Assembly: GCA_009760855.2 (NCBI GenBank)
Contig: WPIO01000001.1
Location: 16,811,501 to 16,875,500, forward strand
DNA length: 64,000 bases
Direction: 5' to 3'
DNA from: Cristatella mucedo
Lineage: Eukaryota > Bryozoa > Phylactolaemata > Cristatellidae
A program made the position numbers and the translations under genes. Of the stretch, positions 23,255 to 52,300 are shown piece after piece. Within the stretch, counting starts at the first letter, position 1. The number at the start of each line of letters is the position of its first letter. The notes beneath the pieces were generated by a model, which was not told the origin of the DNA, made no database searches, and saw nothing but the letters and a program-made list of their open reading frames with translations.

Positions 23255-23515
23255 ACACCTATTTAGGACAGCATTTAGTGGGTCCCTGTGATTCGTCCTT
23301 TATGTGCTTATGCGTGCTGACACTGTGCATGCTGCCATTAATCACACTTGCATGCTGACCCTGTGCATGTCACCCCTAACCATGTTATTCATGTTGTTTA
23401 TCAAGCATGATATTACTCACCATTCAATCGTGTTTACCTTGGTAGCAAATGTAAAGCGCCTAGAAAATGATTGAGTTCTCTGAGGGTCCTTTATCAAGTG
23501 CATTATTATTATTGT
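23255..23515 (+). mobile_element. LINE-A 3' untranslated end
   Basis: Starts within the last ORF2 codons (CAGCATTTAGTGGGTCCCTG), then the TGCTTATGCGTGCTGACACT block, the TGCATGCTGACCCTGTGCAT block, the CTAACCATGTTATTC block and the GTAAAGCGCCTAGAAA core, ending in (ATT)n. One of the best 3' ends in the window. Confidence 0.9.
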
Positions 23516-23524
23516 TAAGATGGC

Positions 23525-23650
23525 TTGAGGGCAATGGACCAGTCTTGTGGGGATACATTATATAGTTTAAGAGAACCTATATAAACAAAATATCTACCGA
23601 TGCCCAGAGGCATTCTCAAGCGTTGTTCGTGACTTGCCTGGGCTGACTGC
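23525..23650. repeat. Right copy of a ~130-bp direct duplication
   Basis: Partner of 23,098-23,240, about 430 bases to the right and beyond the LINE-A end. It lies just past the candidate poly(A) sites of the TyrRS gene. Confidence 0.75.
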
Positions 23651-23753
23651 CATGGGGTTTGGGGGAGGGCAGCTGCACTCCTGGTATTGCTGAGCAGATG
23701 TCAGAATGTTTATTTGAGCTTATTGGGCAAGACCTGGCCGATCGTTAGTCTTT

Positions 23754-23759
23754 TTTATT
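23754..23759 (-). terminator. Candidate poly(A) signal of TyrRS gene
   Basis: AATAAA on the minus strand about 380 bases after the TyrRS stop codon. A second AATAAA lies at 23,709-23,714. Placement is an inference, as no transcript evidence is available. Confidence 0.45.
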
Positions 23760-24137
23760 ATTCCTGTGAGCTTCCCGTGCTTATATGTGCATGATTCGGT
23801 GAGTGTTACTAACCAGTGTTCTACTAACTGGTGGTTATGAGTGTCTTCTTGTATGTTTTGCATGCTTGTCAAAGCATACTCGTGTGCTCTCGTGCGAATG
23901 ATACATTGAATGTAATTAATCTTGGCTATTACTTCAAGCACCAGGAGATATTTGATTCTTTTAGGAAGCTATAAAAATGATATTATTATTAAAACTGCTG
24001 GCAGACAGGCAAACTGTGCGATACGCCCTTGAATATGCATGGTCTTCTTCAATCCTAACAACTTAGTTAAGTTACCCACTATTAACAGCTAGTCTCGATG
24101 CAAGAGAAGCAACCAGCATCTGCTTGTCCGAAGCCTG

Positions 24138-43046
<18,909 letters not shown>

Positions 43047-43052
43047 CGCTTT

Positions 43053-43300
43053 AACGTGAAACTACAAGAAAAGAGAGGGTTGAAAGGGCATGGGACAATC
43101 ATGAAGCATCGCGAGCCCCAATCAGCAACTGCAGACGATATCTAACAAGTACACTCCGTGCGGCGCTCATGAAATTTGACGCCTTACACTCAACGCAAAG
43201 CTCTCAGTCACGAGCGGCGCTGCGGCGGTACAAGGACGGTCGCGTTAACTCACCGCCGGCCAAACGAAGTTAAAGAATCCCCGACGCATGGACAGAGAAA
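43053..43300 (-). promoter_or_regulatory. Probable TyrRS 5'UTR intron and promoter-side region
   Basis: On the minus strand, GGCCGGCG is followed by a strong donor GTGAGT at 43,253 and the acceptor TTTTCTTGTAG ends at 43,062. This implies a ~190-base intron in the 5' leader. The first exon and promoter would then lie to the right of 43,253, in locally GC-rich DNA. No TATA box is evident. This is an inference from splice-site quality only. Confidence 0.4.
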
Positions 43301-43619
43301 GCTCGGCCAAAAATCTAAGAGCACTTGGCGGAGGATCGAAAAGTTCTGATGCGGAAAGGTTCAAGCGATACGGGCCGGGACCTTAGGGCGCGTCAGCAAA
43401 CGCGCACTGTGGAAAACGCTGCGGAAAACGCAGTGGAAAACTCACGGGGCCCAGAAAAGGATAATCCAAAGGCTAACGATTCATCGGAAGAAAGGCCCCT
43501 AGCTAAACTTAAATCGAGTTCATTTTGCCGCTTTCTCGCTAACCTCAGCTGGCTGCATGGGGGCCACGCATGCAGCACATATTCATATAGTGGCTACTGT
43601 GTACTCAGCTACCCCTGAA

Positions 43620-44360
43620 AGCGAACTGAACTGAAAGACGCCACAACTCGGACGCCGCATCTGCTACTGGATGATGCGACGGTCGACAGCTTCTGCCAAT
43701 TTACCGAAAATAAACTCTACTCGGCAGCTATTGCCGCGACGTAAGTAAAGCGACTTACATCAACCGGATATCCTAAAGCGGTAATGATGTCGTTAAATGT
43801 TAATAAGTATGGACAAATATGAAAAATGGACTAAATTAATCTGTTTATAAGAATATTATATGTTAGGGAACAATTTTTATTTTAAACTGCTGCTTCTCAT
43901 GCATTTTGTCGCTCAATCAGATGTGACCCGTGTCTCACCTCGGCTGACCCGTAGCTAAAACACCTTAGAGGGAATAGCTACGATAGCTGCACACCCGAAG
44001 CGGGCAAATCGACCCAGCTCGTTGCTGTGACGACTGTCGGTGATGGAGATTAAGATAGCCGGCTAAAAAAACAGCTACGTAGATGTTGCTCGAAAAAACA
44101 TCTGCGGTAATAATGTAGAAGCCCGCCGAAGTGTCGAAGCTAAGCGTCGACACCCCAACCCCCGCAAACGGTTACAGTAGGTATGTTTTACTATATCCAT
44201 CCACGACGACCTTCATTTAAGGAGCGGTCAGTGAAACGTTGGCATTGGTCAGATTACGACAACGCTGGAGACTGTAGGTGGCTCCTGAACTATACTAACT
44301 AGGAATAGGAAATGTCATAATTTATGGCATCGGCCGTAAGATCAGGATGTCTGTAGTAAC
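43620..44360. other. Intergenic, nothing recognised
   Basis: No repeat family or protein signature seen upstream of the TyrRS gene. Confidence 0.4.
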
Positions 44361-44364
44361 AGTT

Positions 44365-44407
44365 GATCAGCTGACCATTAGGGTCAGCTGACCAACGTCA
44401 GCTGACC
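44365..44407. repeat. Three clustered TCAGCTGA palindromes
   Basis: TCAGCTGA (44,367-44,374), GGTCAGCTGACC (44,382-44,393) and GTCAGCTGAC (44,397-44,406) follow at ~15-base spacing. Each contains a CAGCTG E-box. They lie about 1.1 kb right of the likely TyrRS first exon. Confidence 0.9.
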
Positions 44408-44569
44408 ATTGTATAATGCTTTGCGCTTCCTTTTATACGGTATTTGTACGCTACGGCTGGTGCTGTGCAAATAAATAACCCACTCAACGCTAAGGATATG
44501 GAATTGGCATATTATATGGTTTGGGCCCATTGCTGCCGTGCTCTGCTAATGTCACCAAATGTATCTTAT

Positions 44570-44860
44570 CTTATCTCTGTCTGCAACTCCAGCAGAGTGA
44601 CAAGGACTGAGTAGCTGTTACGTTAGAGGTTTTTCTCTTGCACAATCGAAGCCTGAGCAGCTTTCGGTGCGCATACGCTAGCCAACAGACTTCATCTCAG
44701 TCAACAAACTGAAAGTAAGAAGCATAGCTGCGTCAGGAAAGCTCTCTAAGACGTGACTAGCATGGAATTTGCAGCGCCGGACAGCTGGAAAGGATACGCC
44801 ACAGACGGTAGCTGGAGAAAAGATTTCGTTCTTAAGAAATTTGCCTCCGGGAAATTTGGA
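44570..44860 (-). mobile_element. LINE-B 3' end, diverged
   Basis: ATCTCTGTCTGCAACTCCAG, GAGCAGCTTTCGGTGCGCAT and CTAGCCAACAGACTTCATCT match the LINE-B 3' untranslated region on the minus strand. Confidence 0.75.
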
Positions 44861-45454
44861 AAAAAGTTACCTCTGCTGCCACCACAGACTATATCCAGGA
44901 TCGTTACAAGCATGTGGCAGCTTAAGGGTCAGCAAAATAACTCGCCAAACGACAAGCTAGCTAGTTTAGTCTCTCCTACTGTTGCGTTCATTCGCAGCCG
45001 TATTTGTCGCTAGGCTGACCCTTTGCGATCAGCTTTTCGCACTGCGTACTGGCTAAGTCAGAAGTAATAAATCACAGCCGTTGATCATCTTCGCCATGTT
45101 CCAGCGAATACACTTACATGAGCGTCGCACTGCTCAAGCACCTGATCGTCACAAACTGCTCTGAATTAATCACTGCTTCAACTTTAGCGGCCAATTTCAG
45201 TGGCAATTTCAACAGAAAATTCGAGCTTTAACCACCCCAATGCAATTCAATCCTGGCAGCAATGAACGCAGAATCCCTACTCCTTCCGACGGCAGTTGCC
45301 GCACGTTAGTGCGCGCCGATTTTGGGCTGACCAGCTCTTACCTGGTTGCGGCTTTCGTTTTGCCAAGATGGGCTGCAGTTAGTATCTTCGAGCCCTTAAA
45401 TTAGTACAAAAAATACTAAGTATTGGTGAATCGCTGTAGGACGCTTTCTCTGTT

Positions 45455-45600
45455 AAAGCAGCTATTAGGCTTCACGACCCAGGTGTTGGGTTCGACTTCT
45501 GCAGTGGGCGATTTTGTATCGCCTGCTGCAAGCGATGGTAATAGCCGTATAGGCAATTCTACCGCTATGTAAGCGAGGTTGTTAAATCAGCTAAGCTTTT
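45455..45600 (+). mobile_element. SINE-1 copy
   Basis: CACGACCCAGGTGTTGGGTT, then GACTTCTGCAGTGGGCGATT and a body ending GTTAAATCAGCTAAG. Confidence 0.8.
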
Positions 45601-46489
45601 TTATGTTAGAAACAACAAATGTCTCAATTATTTGGCAGCACTTTTGTACCATTTAAAGGAAGCAAGCAATGATTCATTTTTTTACTTTTAATCTGCACTT
45701 TTTGCAGCAGTCATCAAAGTCATTCAAACAACTGCCCTATTACAATTTGCATTTTTTCCAAATCTCTGGTTTCTGCCACTAAGAAAAATGTGCTCTGCTG
45801 TCGCGTAGGAGGACACAAAGTTAGAACCTATTCGTCTATTTTACGCACTTGCTGTGCAGAACGAGATAGCTCCTCAACATGCAAGCGCTGATTAAAAAAA
45901 TATACTGAATCTTCGATAGGCAATTCGTGTATGTCATTGTATCGGTGTATGTCCTTGTTGTATTCTTTTATACCTTTTTTTAATAAACACTGACACACAG
46001 ACATACAGAGGTATGCATCAGGTAGTTTACATTTGCTTTTGTACCAGGGCAGCAACTAAGCATTTCTTACCAATCTAACTTATTTCTTACTGCTTCTGAC
46101 TATTTAACTATTCAGCATTCACGTTGACAACCCAAGCAACAGCCAGGTCCGTTCTTTTCTTGAACGTTTGGTGAACTTAATTTTTTTAAACACGCTAATC
46201 GCCAATCGTATCGGTAACCATATCCTGGATTGAGTTATCACGAAGGACGTCTGCCCTACTGACCTTGTGGTGTACCGGATGACCAACTCGATCATTACTC
46301 GATCTCGTTTACTGTTTTGCTGCATTGTAAGTTCGGGTTTACGTCGGGTTTATCCGGTGACGCAGCTTGAAAAGCAGTCATTCGGAGAATTTGAATCTTT
46401 CTGTAAGACAGGTCTTCTAAATCTGCACCAAGGGCTTCTTTTTTCACTCAAAAATTAAGTCTTGCCAGTCAGATCCGAAACAGATTTAC
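45601..46489. other. Intergenic, nothing recognised
   Basis: No domain or repeat hallmark found. It might include the left part of the following LINE, but I see no supporting motif. Confidence 0.35.
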
Positions 46490-48720
46490 AAGATGGCGGA
46501 AAATTTGCTTGGCTATTCTGAGAGGTCTCACTTCTCAGATATTAACTGTTCGGCCGAAGGTTTTTCATCCTCTTCACTGAAAAAATGCTTAAATTCCTGC
46601 CTCCATAAGCCCCCTCCGACTAAAGCAATTGTTGAGTCACAACTTGTGACCTTTTTTAAGAGATGTTCACAGGCTTCTGCATGTGATTTGGCTACCTTCA
46701 TACAGTCTAGTAAAAATAGCTCGTCTCCTGAAGACCCTATACCATCATATCTGCTGTCTTCATTGGCAGACAAAGTTAGCCCAGCCATAACCGAGATTTT
46801 TAAAACTTCTCTGGAAAAGAGGGTTGCATTCAAGTCCTTCAAATCGGCCAGCGTTAGACCGATACTTAAAAAAGATGGATTAGATGCAGAGGTCCTTGCC
46901 AACTATCACCCAGTTTCTCGTCTTCCTTTTTTGTCCAACACTGTTGAAGGGATTGTCGATAAGATTCTTGTAACGCTCATTGAAAAGAATAAATTTTCAA
47001 ACAAATTTCAGTTGGGATTAAAGCGACACCACTTCACTGAAACTGCTTTCCTCGGTGCAACAAATGACATCCACTGCAGCAACGGTTGCTGGAATATCAC
47101 TGTGCTCGCCTTGCTTGATCTATTAGCTGCATTTGAGTTTATTGATCACGATATCCTACTTGAACGATTGAGAACAACGATCGGTCTGGTAGTCGAGGCA
47201 TTGCCATGGTTTAAATCGTACTTGTCCGATCGTGTTCAATCCGTGTCATGGGGGTCCGGTCTCTTCCACGAGACCAGTCACCCATGGAGTCCCAAAAGAG
47301 TCCGTCCACGGTCTTTTGATGTTCTTCATGTATGCTAAAGCTCTGGGAAAAGTGATTCGTTCTCATGGAATCGGCTGTAACTTGTATGCTGACGATAGAT
47401 AATCAGTCGTATTCGTCGCTTAAACCAAACCGTTGGAATCTGTTGCAGCGACTGACCAACTGATAAACTAAATGAATGAATCTGCTTGCCACATTTGACC
47501 CTGAGTGTCGGCAAATTTCCTTAAACTTAGCGACGATAAAACGGAACAGCTATTTGCAGGGTACCCAAATTCTGGACTAGAGAGCTTTGATCCTCGCCGG
47601 TGATGCTGTTTCGCGACTGTCACGGTAAGCTCGCGATTTAGGCGTAGTCTTTGACAGCTGCCTAAACTTTGAAAGTTTCATTAAGAAGACTGCCTCCAAA
47701 GCTAGTCATCACGTCTGATCCCTATCTAAGATTAGGTACTGCCGACAAGTGGTGTGCAAAAAATTTAACTAGCTCTCAGGTTCTGTGTCGGCTAGAGTAT
47801 TGAAATTTCATTTTAGCTAGGCCAACGAAAATTGCCACTAGGCCACTGCAAATGGTTATGAATATGGCTGCAAGGCTGGTTTGCAAATCCCTGAGGTTTG
47901 ACCACGTGTCTCCTTTGTAAAAAGAGCAAGGATTACTGCCGGTTGATCAACGGATACAGAGCACAGTTCTTACGCTGACCCACGGTTTGGCTCCTTCATA
48001 CCTAGCCTGAGCTTCTGCACCAGTTTCAGTATCCTCGTGATCTCAGGTCTTCTATGGACAATAAAGTAGCTGTCTCAGTTCTCGGCTTAAAGAGCGATGA
48101 CGGCAGAAAATGTTTTCTCTGCAGGTCCTAGACTGTGGAACTCACTTCCACAATTATTAAGCAATGACACCTAATTCCTGTGGCCAACTATGAGACAGAC
48201 TTGACCAAATTTAGAAAGAAACTAAAACGCATCTATTTATCACAGTATTTAGTGGCTCCATGTGATTCATCATTTATGTGCTTATGCGTGCTGACACTGT
48301 GCATGCTGCCACTAACCAAACTTGCATGCTGACCCTGTGCATGTCACTCCTAACCATATTATTCTTATTGTTTAACGAGCATCATACCACTCACCATTCA
48401 ATTGTGCTTCCTTTGCAGCAAATGCGAAGTGCCTCTGCGATCGCTATATCAAATGCATTATTGGTATTATTATTATTATCCTTTCCAGCCGCGCCGAGCT
48501 GCTCATTCCATGCTAATTACTACCTCAACTGCCCTCTTGACTCAGCTTTGTTTCTCACATTCTCCGTGCTGGGTGAGATGAGGTCTGTTGGCTACCGAAT
48601 GCACACCGAAAGCCGCTTGGGCTTTCAGTAGGCTATAGAAAGCTCGTATGCTTAACACCCGCACAGCCTTTACGGCTTTGTGGAATTACAGATGGAGATA
48701 CATTGCATTACTTTTAAGCA
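46490..48720 (+). mobile_element. Long LINE-B copy with nested LINE-A 3' end
   Basis: A 281-codon open frame (46,493-47,338) covers the pre-RT linker and RT fingers/palm: SSPEDPIPSYLLSSLADKVS, KSASVRPILKKDG, then LLDLLAAFEFIDHDILLERL. The last segment has Glu where the first catalytic Asp of 'AAFDxIDH' is expected. Frame breaks follow, with YADD at about 47,383-47,394 in another frame, the thumb, and the C-terminus near 48,120. The stretch 48,195-48,480 is a LINE-A 3' end inserted before the LINE-B 3' untranslated region resumes (48,480-48,720). Non-functional. Confidence 0.88.
48195..48480 (+). mobile_element. LINE-A 3' end nested in LINE-B
   Basis: Begins in the last ORF2 codons (TTTAGAAAGAAACTAAAACG), then CAGTATTTAGTGGCTCCATG and the two TGCATGCTG-type blocks, and ends in (ATT)n. 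On both sides the LINE-B sequence known from 9,470-9,530 is interrupted. Confidence 0.88.
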
Positions 48721-49109
48721 GTGGACGGGTGGCAGCATTGTTTAAGTGATTAACTCCCACTCATTCAATCGGTGCGACTTTTTCACATGGGTAGTCATGG
48801 AATCAATAATTGGAATAGTGGCCATCCAGCTCTAAGGTTGATTGAAATCTTGAGGCACACTTGATATGAGCTGCACACTTGAGAGCCAAAGTTGCTTGCC
48901 AGGCGGAGGGTGATACGTCCAAATACGCCCCGGTGCTTCGTGCTTCTTCTGCTAGCGTGGCAGGACGGCGTAAGTGCCCCGAGCGAAAGCAGACCGCATG
49001 AAAGTAAGGTAGCTAAAAATCGAGTGCAAGATTATTAATACTAGTATTACGTTTGTATAGCCCTATGATAAACCTCTATCTAAGGAGTTCTACCAGGAAT
49101 AAGGTATTA

Positions 49110-49215
49110 GCCTTTATCGACCAGTGTGGTGGGCTTGGGCCAGCCGACACACATTGAGTGCATGTAGAGAGATTAAGTTCTCTTTTGGGCGATGTACAAA
49201 TTAATCCACATTTTT
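49110..49215 (+). mobile_element. SINE-2 3' part
   Basis: GAGAGATTAAGTTCTCTTTT, GGGCGATGTACAAATTAAT: the SINE-2 tail. The tRNA-like head is decayed. Confidence 0.6.
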
Positions 49216-49257
49216 CCAGGAAATCGCAACATCACCTATTCATTCACTCGTAGATTG

Positions 49258-49325
49258 CTTGTGTGTATCTCCGTCTGTAACTCCACATCTGTAACGCCAT
49301 AAAGACTATGTGGGTGTTGCGCAGG
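49258..49325 (-). mobile_element. Short LINE-B tail fragment
   Basis: TATCTCCGTCTGTAACTCCA and ACTATGTGGGTGTTGCGCAG: the last ~65 bases of LINE-B on the minus strand. Confidence 0.75.
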
Positions 49326-49688
49326 AGCAACAGGTATCTTAGCACAAGCGGTATCTTTTTTTAACCTACAAGCATGATCCACAAGGTTAGCCATAGCAGT
49401 TCTACGTGACAACTCACCTATGCGGCAATTGAGGGTGAGCTTAAGCAACAACTAAGGAAGACATTCCCCTTCTCATCCATCTAAGCCTGAATCAGTTTCG
49501 CCAGCAGCCACGCAGCCATGCCTTGCACAGATGCAGCACCGAACAGTGCGCACGACTCTATATGCAAGCCGACGATGCTGCAGTCACGAAACGAGATGCA
49601 GATACGATATGCAACCAAATAATGCTGTCCATCCCGATCGTAAAAGGTATCACGAAACGCTGTTCTATCAGCTAACGATGAAAATGTA
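49326..49688. repeat. Repeat C, copy 1
   Basis: Matches 57,480-57,890. Shared text includes CACAAGGTTAGCCATA, ATGCGGCAAT, AAGCCTGAATCAGTTTCGCC, ATATGCAAGCCGACGATGCT and ATCACGAAAC. I recognise no protein or tRNA head. Both copies abut a LINE-B 3' end at the same point. Confidence 0.85.
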
Positions 49689-50040
49689 TACGCATCTCCG
49701 TCTGTAACTCCACAAAGTCATGAAGACTAAGTGAGTGTTACGTAGGAGAGTTTTGTATAGCGCACTCACAGCTTAAGCGGCTTTCGGTACGCATTCGGTA
49801 GCCAACAGACTTCGTCTCACGCAACAAAGAGAAAGTGGGAAGCATAGCAGAGTCAGGAGATCAGTTGAGGTAGTGAGTAGCATGGAAGTAGCAGCTCAGG
49901 ACCGCTGAAAAGGATGAGCCATAGTCGGCAGTAGGAGAGTAGATGTCGTTGCGTAAGAATTGTGGAAGCGAGTTCTACAGTCTAGGACCTGCAGAGCTAA
50001 AGCTTCTGTCGCCAACGGTCTTTAAGCGGAGGAGTTAAAC
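49689..50040 (-). mobile_element. LINE-B 3' end, 5'-truncated
   Basis: Nearly the same as 7,062-7,400, from the ATCTCCGTCTGTAACTCCAC tail to GTCGCCAACGGTCTTTAAGC in the ORF2 C-terminus. Confidence 0.88.
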
Positions 50041-50164
50041 AGCTAGCCAATTCGTTTTTGTTTCTATTTACGCTCACGTTTTACTTTGCAAGACGAAAGT
50101 TTTGTATATCCTAGAACACGACGTAACGACAAGCAACAGAAATGCTTAATATTTGATTAATAAC

Positions 50165-50240
50165 AGTAATAATAATCTTGCATTCGATATAGTGCCATCA
50201 GAGAACCCTATTTCTTTTTAGGCACTTTAAATTTACGATT
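50165..50240 (-). mobile_element. LINE-A tail fragment, diverged
   Basis: AATAATAATCTTGCATTCGA and TTTTTAGGCACTTTAAATTT follow the LINE-A tail pattern. Confidence 0.7.
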
Positions 50241-50381
50241 ACAATAAATTTTTCAATAAGAAGGAAAGATAGCACTTCGATTATTCTGGTATGCAGCTTT
50301 TTATGACTACCTTCCAAATGCAATTATTCAACAAGATATGATCTTCATGTAGGAAACTGCTCCAGTACGCTGTCAGAGCCT

Positions 50382-50490
50382 TATAATAATAATAACAAGA
50401 ATAATAATAACAATAATAATGCACTTGATAAAGCGCCCTAGGAGAACTCAATCTCTTTCTAGGCGCTTTAAATACTTTACTGCAAAGGGA
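50382..50490 (-). mobile_element. LINE-A tail fragment
   Basis: Long AAT/AAC-repeat, TGCACTTGATAAAGCGCCCT, CTCAATCTCTTTCTAGGCGC and TACTGCAAAGGG. Confidence 0.9.
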
Positions 50491-50763
50491 ACGCGGTATA
50501 ACTAACACTAACACTAAATGTTTGCCTGTAGTCAAAGTAAACAGCAAATACTGAATAGTCTTAGGCCGGCGCCTATACACGTGTATGCATATACATTGGG
50601 TTAGCAACTAAGCTACCGCCGGTTTTTTAAAATTTTAACATTCAGCATATCATTAAATGTTTTTGGCATAATATTTTAAATCATTCGAAAGAGTATGTTT
50701 TGTTTTACCGGAATCTATGTTTTTGTTTGAGTTAATTATTTTCTTTATTTTCAGATCATTGAA

Positions 50764-51490
50764 ATGGAACGTCAAGTTGAGAAAAATGAGAACATTTTCG
50801 ACACCTTTTTGCTTTTAATCAAGGTTCTAATGCCGCAAACGCTGTTCTCGACATTTGTGCTGTGTATGGAGATGGTGCCGTAGCTGAAAGAACCGCTCGT
50901 GATTGGTATGCCAAGTTCAAAAATGAAAATTTTGACCTCATAGACGCACCTCGTTCTGGTCGTCCAGTTGAATTGGATGAGGAGCGATTAAACCAACTTG
51001 TGCACCAGATATTCACGTCAAACGACAAGGGAACTGGCAGAGACAACGGAATGCTCCCACACTGCTATAGAGAAGCATCTTCACTCGATGGGAAAGGTTC
51101 AACAGAAGTTTGGAGCATGGGTTCCGCATACTTTAACTGACAAACAAATCAACGAGCCACAATATCAGCTGCTTTGCTTGGTCGTCACCGCTCAACTCAT
51201 GGACACAAGCAAGGATTTCTTTACCGAATCGTTACTGGCGACGAAAAATGGTGCCTGTACAACATTGGAATTCAATATGAAGCAGCGAAAGGAATGGCTT
51301 AGCTCCGGTGAACAAGCGAAACTGCGCATGTAACAAAATTTTCATCCACGTTAAACGATGTTGTGCGTATGGTGGGACTGGGAAGGGATTATCCAGTACG
51401 AATTACTTGAACGGAATCAAACGGTCAACGCGGAACTTAATGTTGAACAGATTCCTTTCTTTCCGAGCTGCAAGTGTATGCAAAAAGAGG
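50764..51490 (+). pseudogene. mariner transposase relic
   Basis: Mariner-family transposase, broken by frameshifts. The N-terminal paired-like/HTH part reads AERTARDWYAKFKNENFDLI and DAPRSGRPVELDEERL. A second frame gives SRQTTRELAETTECSHTAIE and KHLHSMGKVQQKFGAWVPHT. Later come VTGDEKWCLYN, with the first catalytic Asp, and VWWDWEGIIQYELLERNQTV, with the second. The sequence stops before the third catalytic Asp (the HDN box), so the 3' part is missing. I see no terminal inverted repeats. Inactive. Confidence 0.93.
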
Positions 51491-52216
51491 CATTGTTCAA
51501 GGTCAGCTGATTCAACAGCCTTACTTATACAGCGGAATAAGAGTCTTGGCAGTCAACAATCGGCTTGCAGCAGAAGATACAGTTTCTGGCAGCAGAAATC
51601 GAAGCCACCACCGTTTATGTTAAGTTCGAGCACCTTACCTCTAAACCAAGACCCAGCGCCAAAATGTGTCAAATGTAGGTCGGCTCCTAGGCATTATTAA
51701 ACTATGCTGGCATTTCTCCTCCGATCTTGCCACTTCACTTGCTGCAGTTGGCTGCTGCCTGCCAACTAAAGGCAACCTTCTCTGCAATGTCGCATCAAAT
51801 GTACTACCCACTCCGTCACGAACCACCCAGTCAATGAGGCTTGAACGTGCAGCTCATCGATGCCCACGTTCCAAGGGTCTTCGTGGCTTCACGGACGTAC
51901 CAAGTTTCGCGCCTTGGGTTCGGGTATACAGGCTAAGTGTCGGTCGTCGGCACGTAAACAACGAAAGTGCAGGGTCAGAGCAAATATGGCTACAACAAAT
52001 AGCAGGTGAAGAACCCGGGAGTGGCCTCTGCCAGCGGCTAGTTTTTGAGTGCCGTGGAACTACTTCTTTACGGCGAAATTGCAAGCTCTGCCGATGCAAA
52101 TATCTTGGTGGCATGCGGTAAATCCTTGGTGTCACGTGACCTAACATCCCCTACCAGGTGCTACTCACAGCTTTTGCAGATATCCTCCATACGGTCGCAT
52201 GTCATTCTATACGATA
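51491..52216. other. Intergenic; possible SINE-1 trace at its left end
   Basis: Around 51,508-51,560, CTGATTCAACAGCCTTACTT and ATACAGCGGAATAAGAG faintly resemble minus-strand SINE-1. A 151-codon plus frame (51,666-52,121) has no recognised domain. Confidence 0.35.
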
Positions 52217-52300
52217 ATAGTAAGAATAATAATAATAATAATGCACATCATAAAGCGCCCTCAGAGAACTCAATCTCTTCCTAGGCGCTTTACATTTGAT
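52217..52300 (-). mobile_element. LINE-A tail fragment
   Basis: AAT repeat, TGCACATCATAAAGCGCCCT, CTCAATCTCTTCCTAGGCGC, TTTACATTTG. Confidence 0.9.

Noticed and set aside
51666-52121. 151-codon plus frame
   Set aside because: No domain and no splice or repeat context supporting it. Opposite strand is also open.
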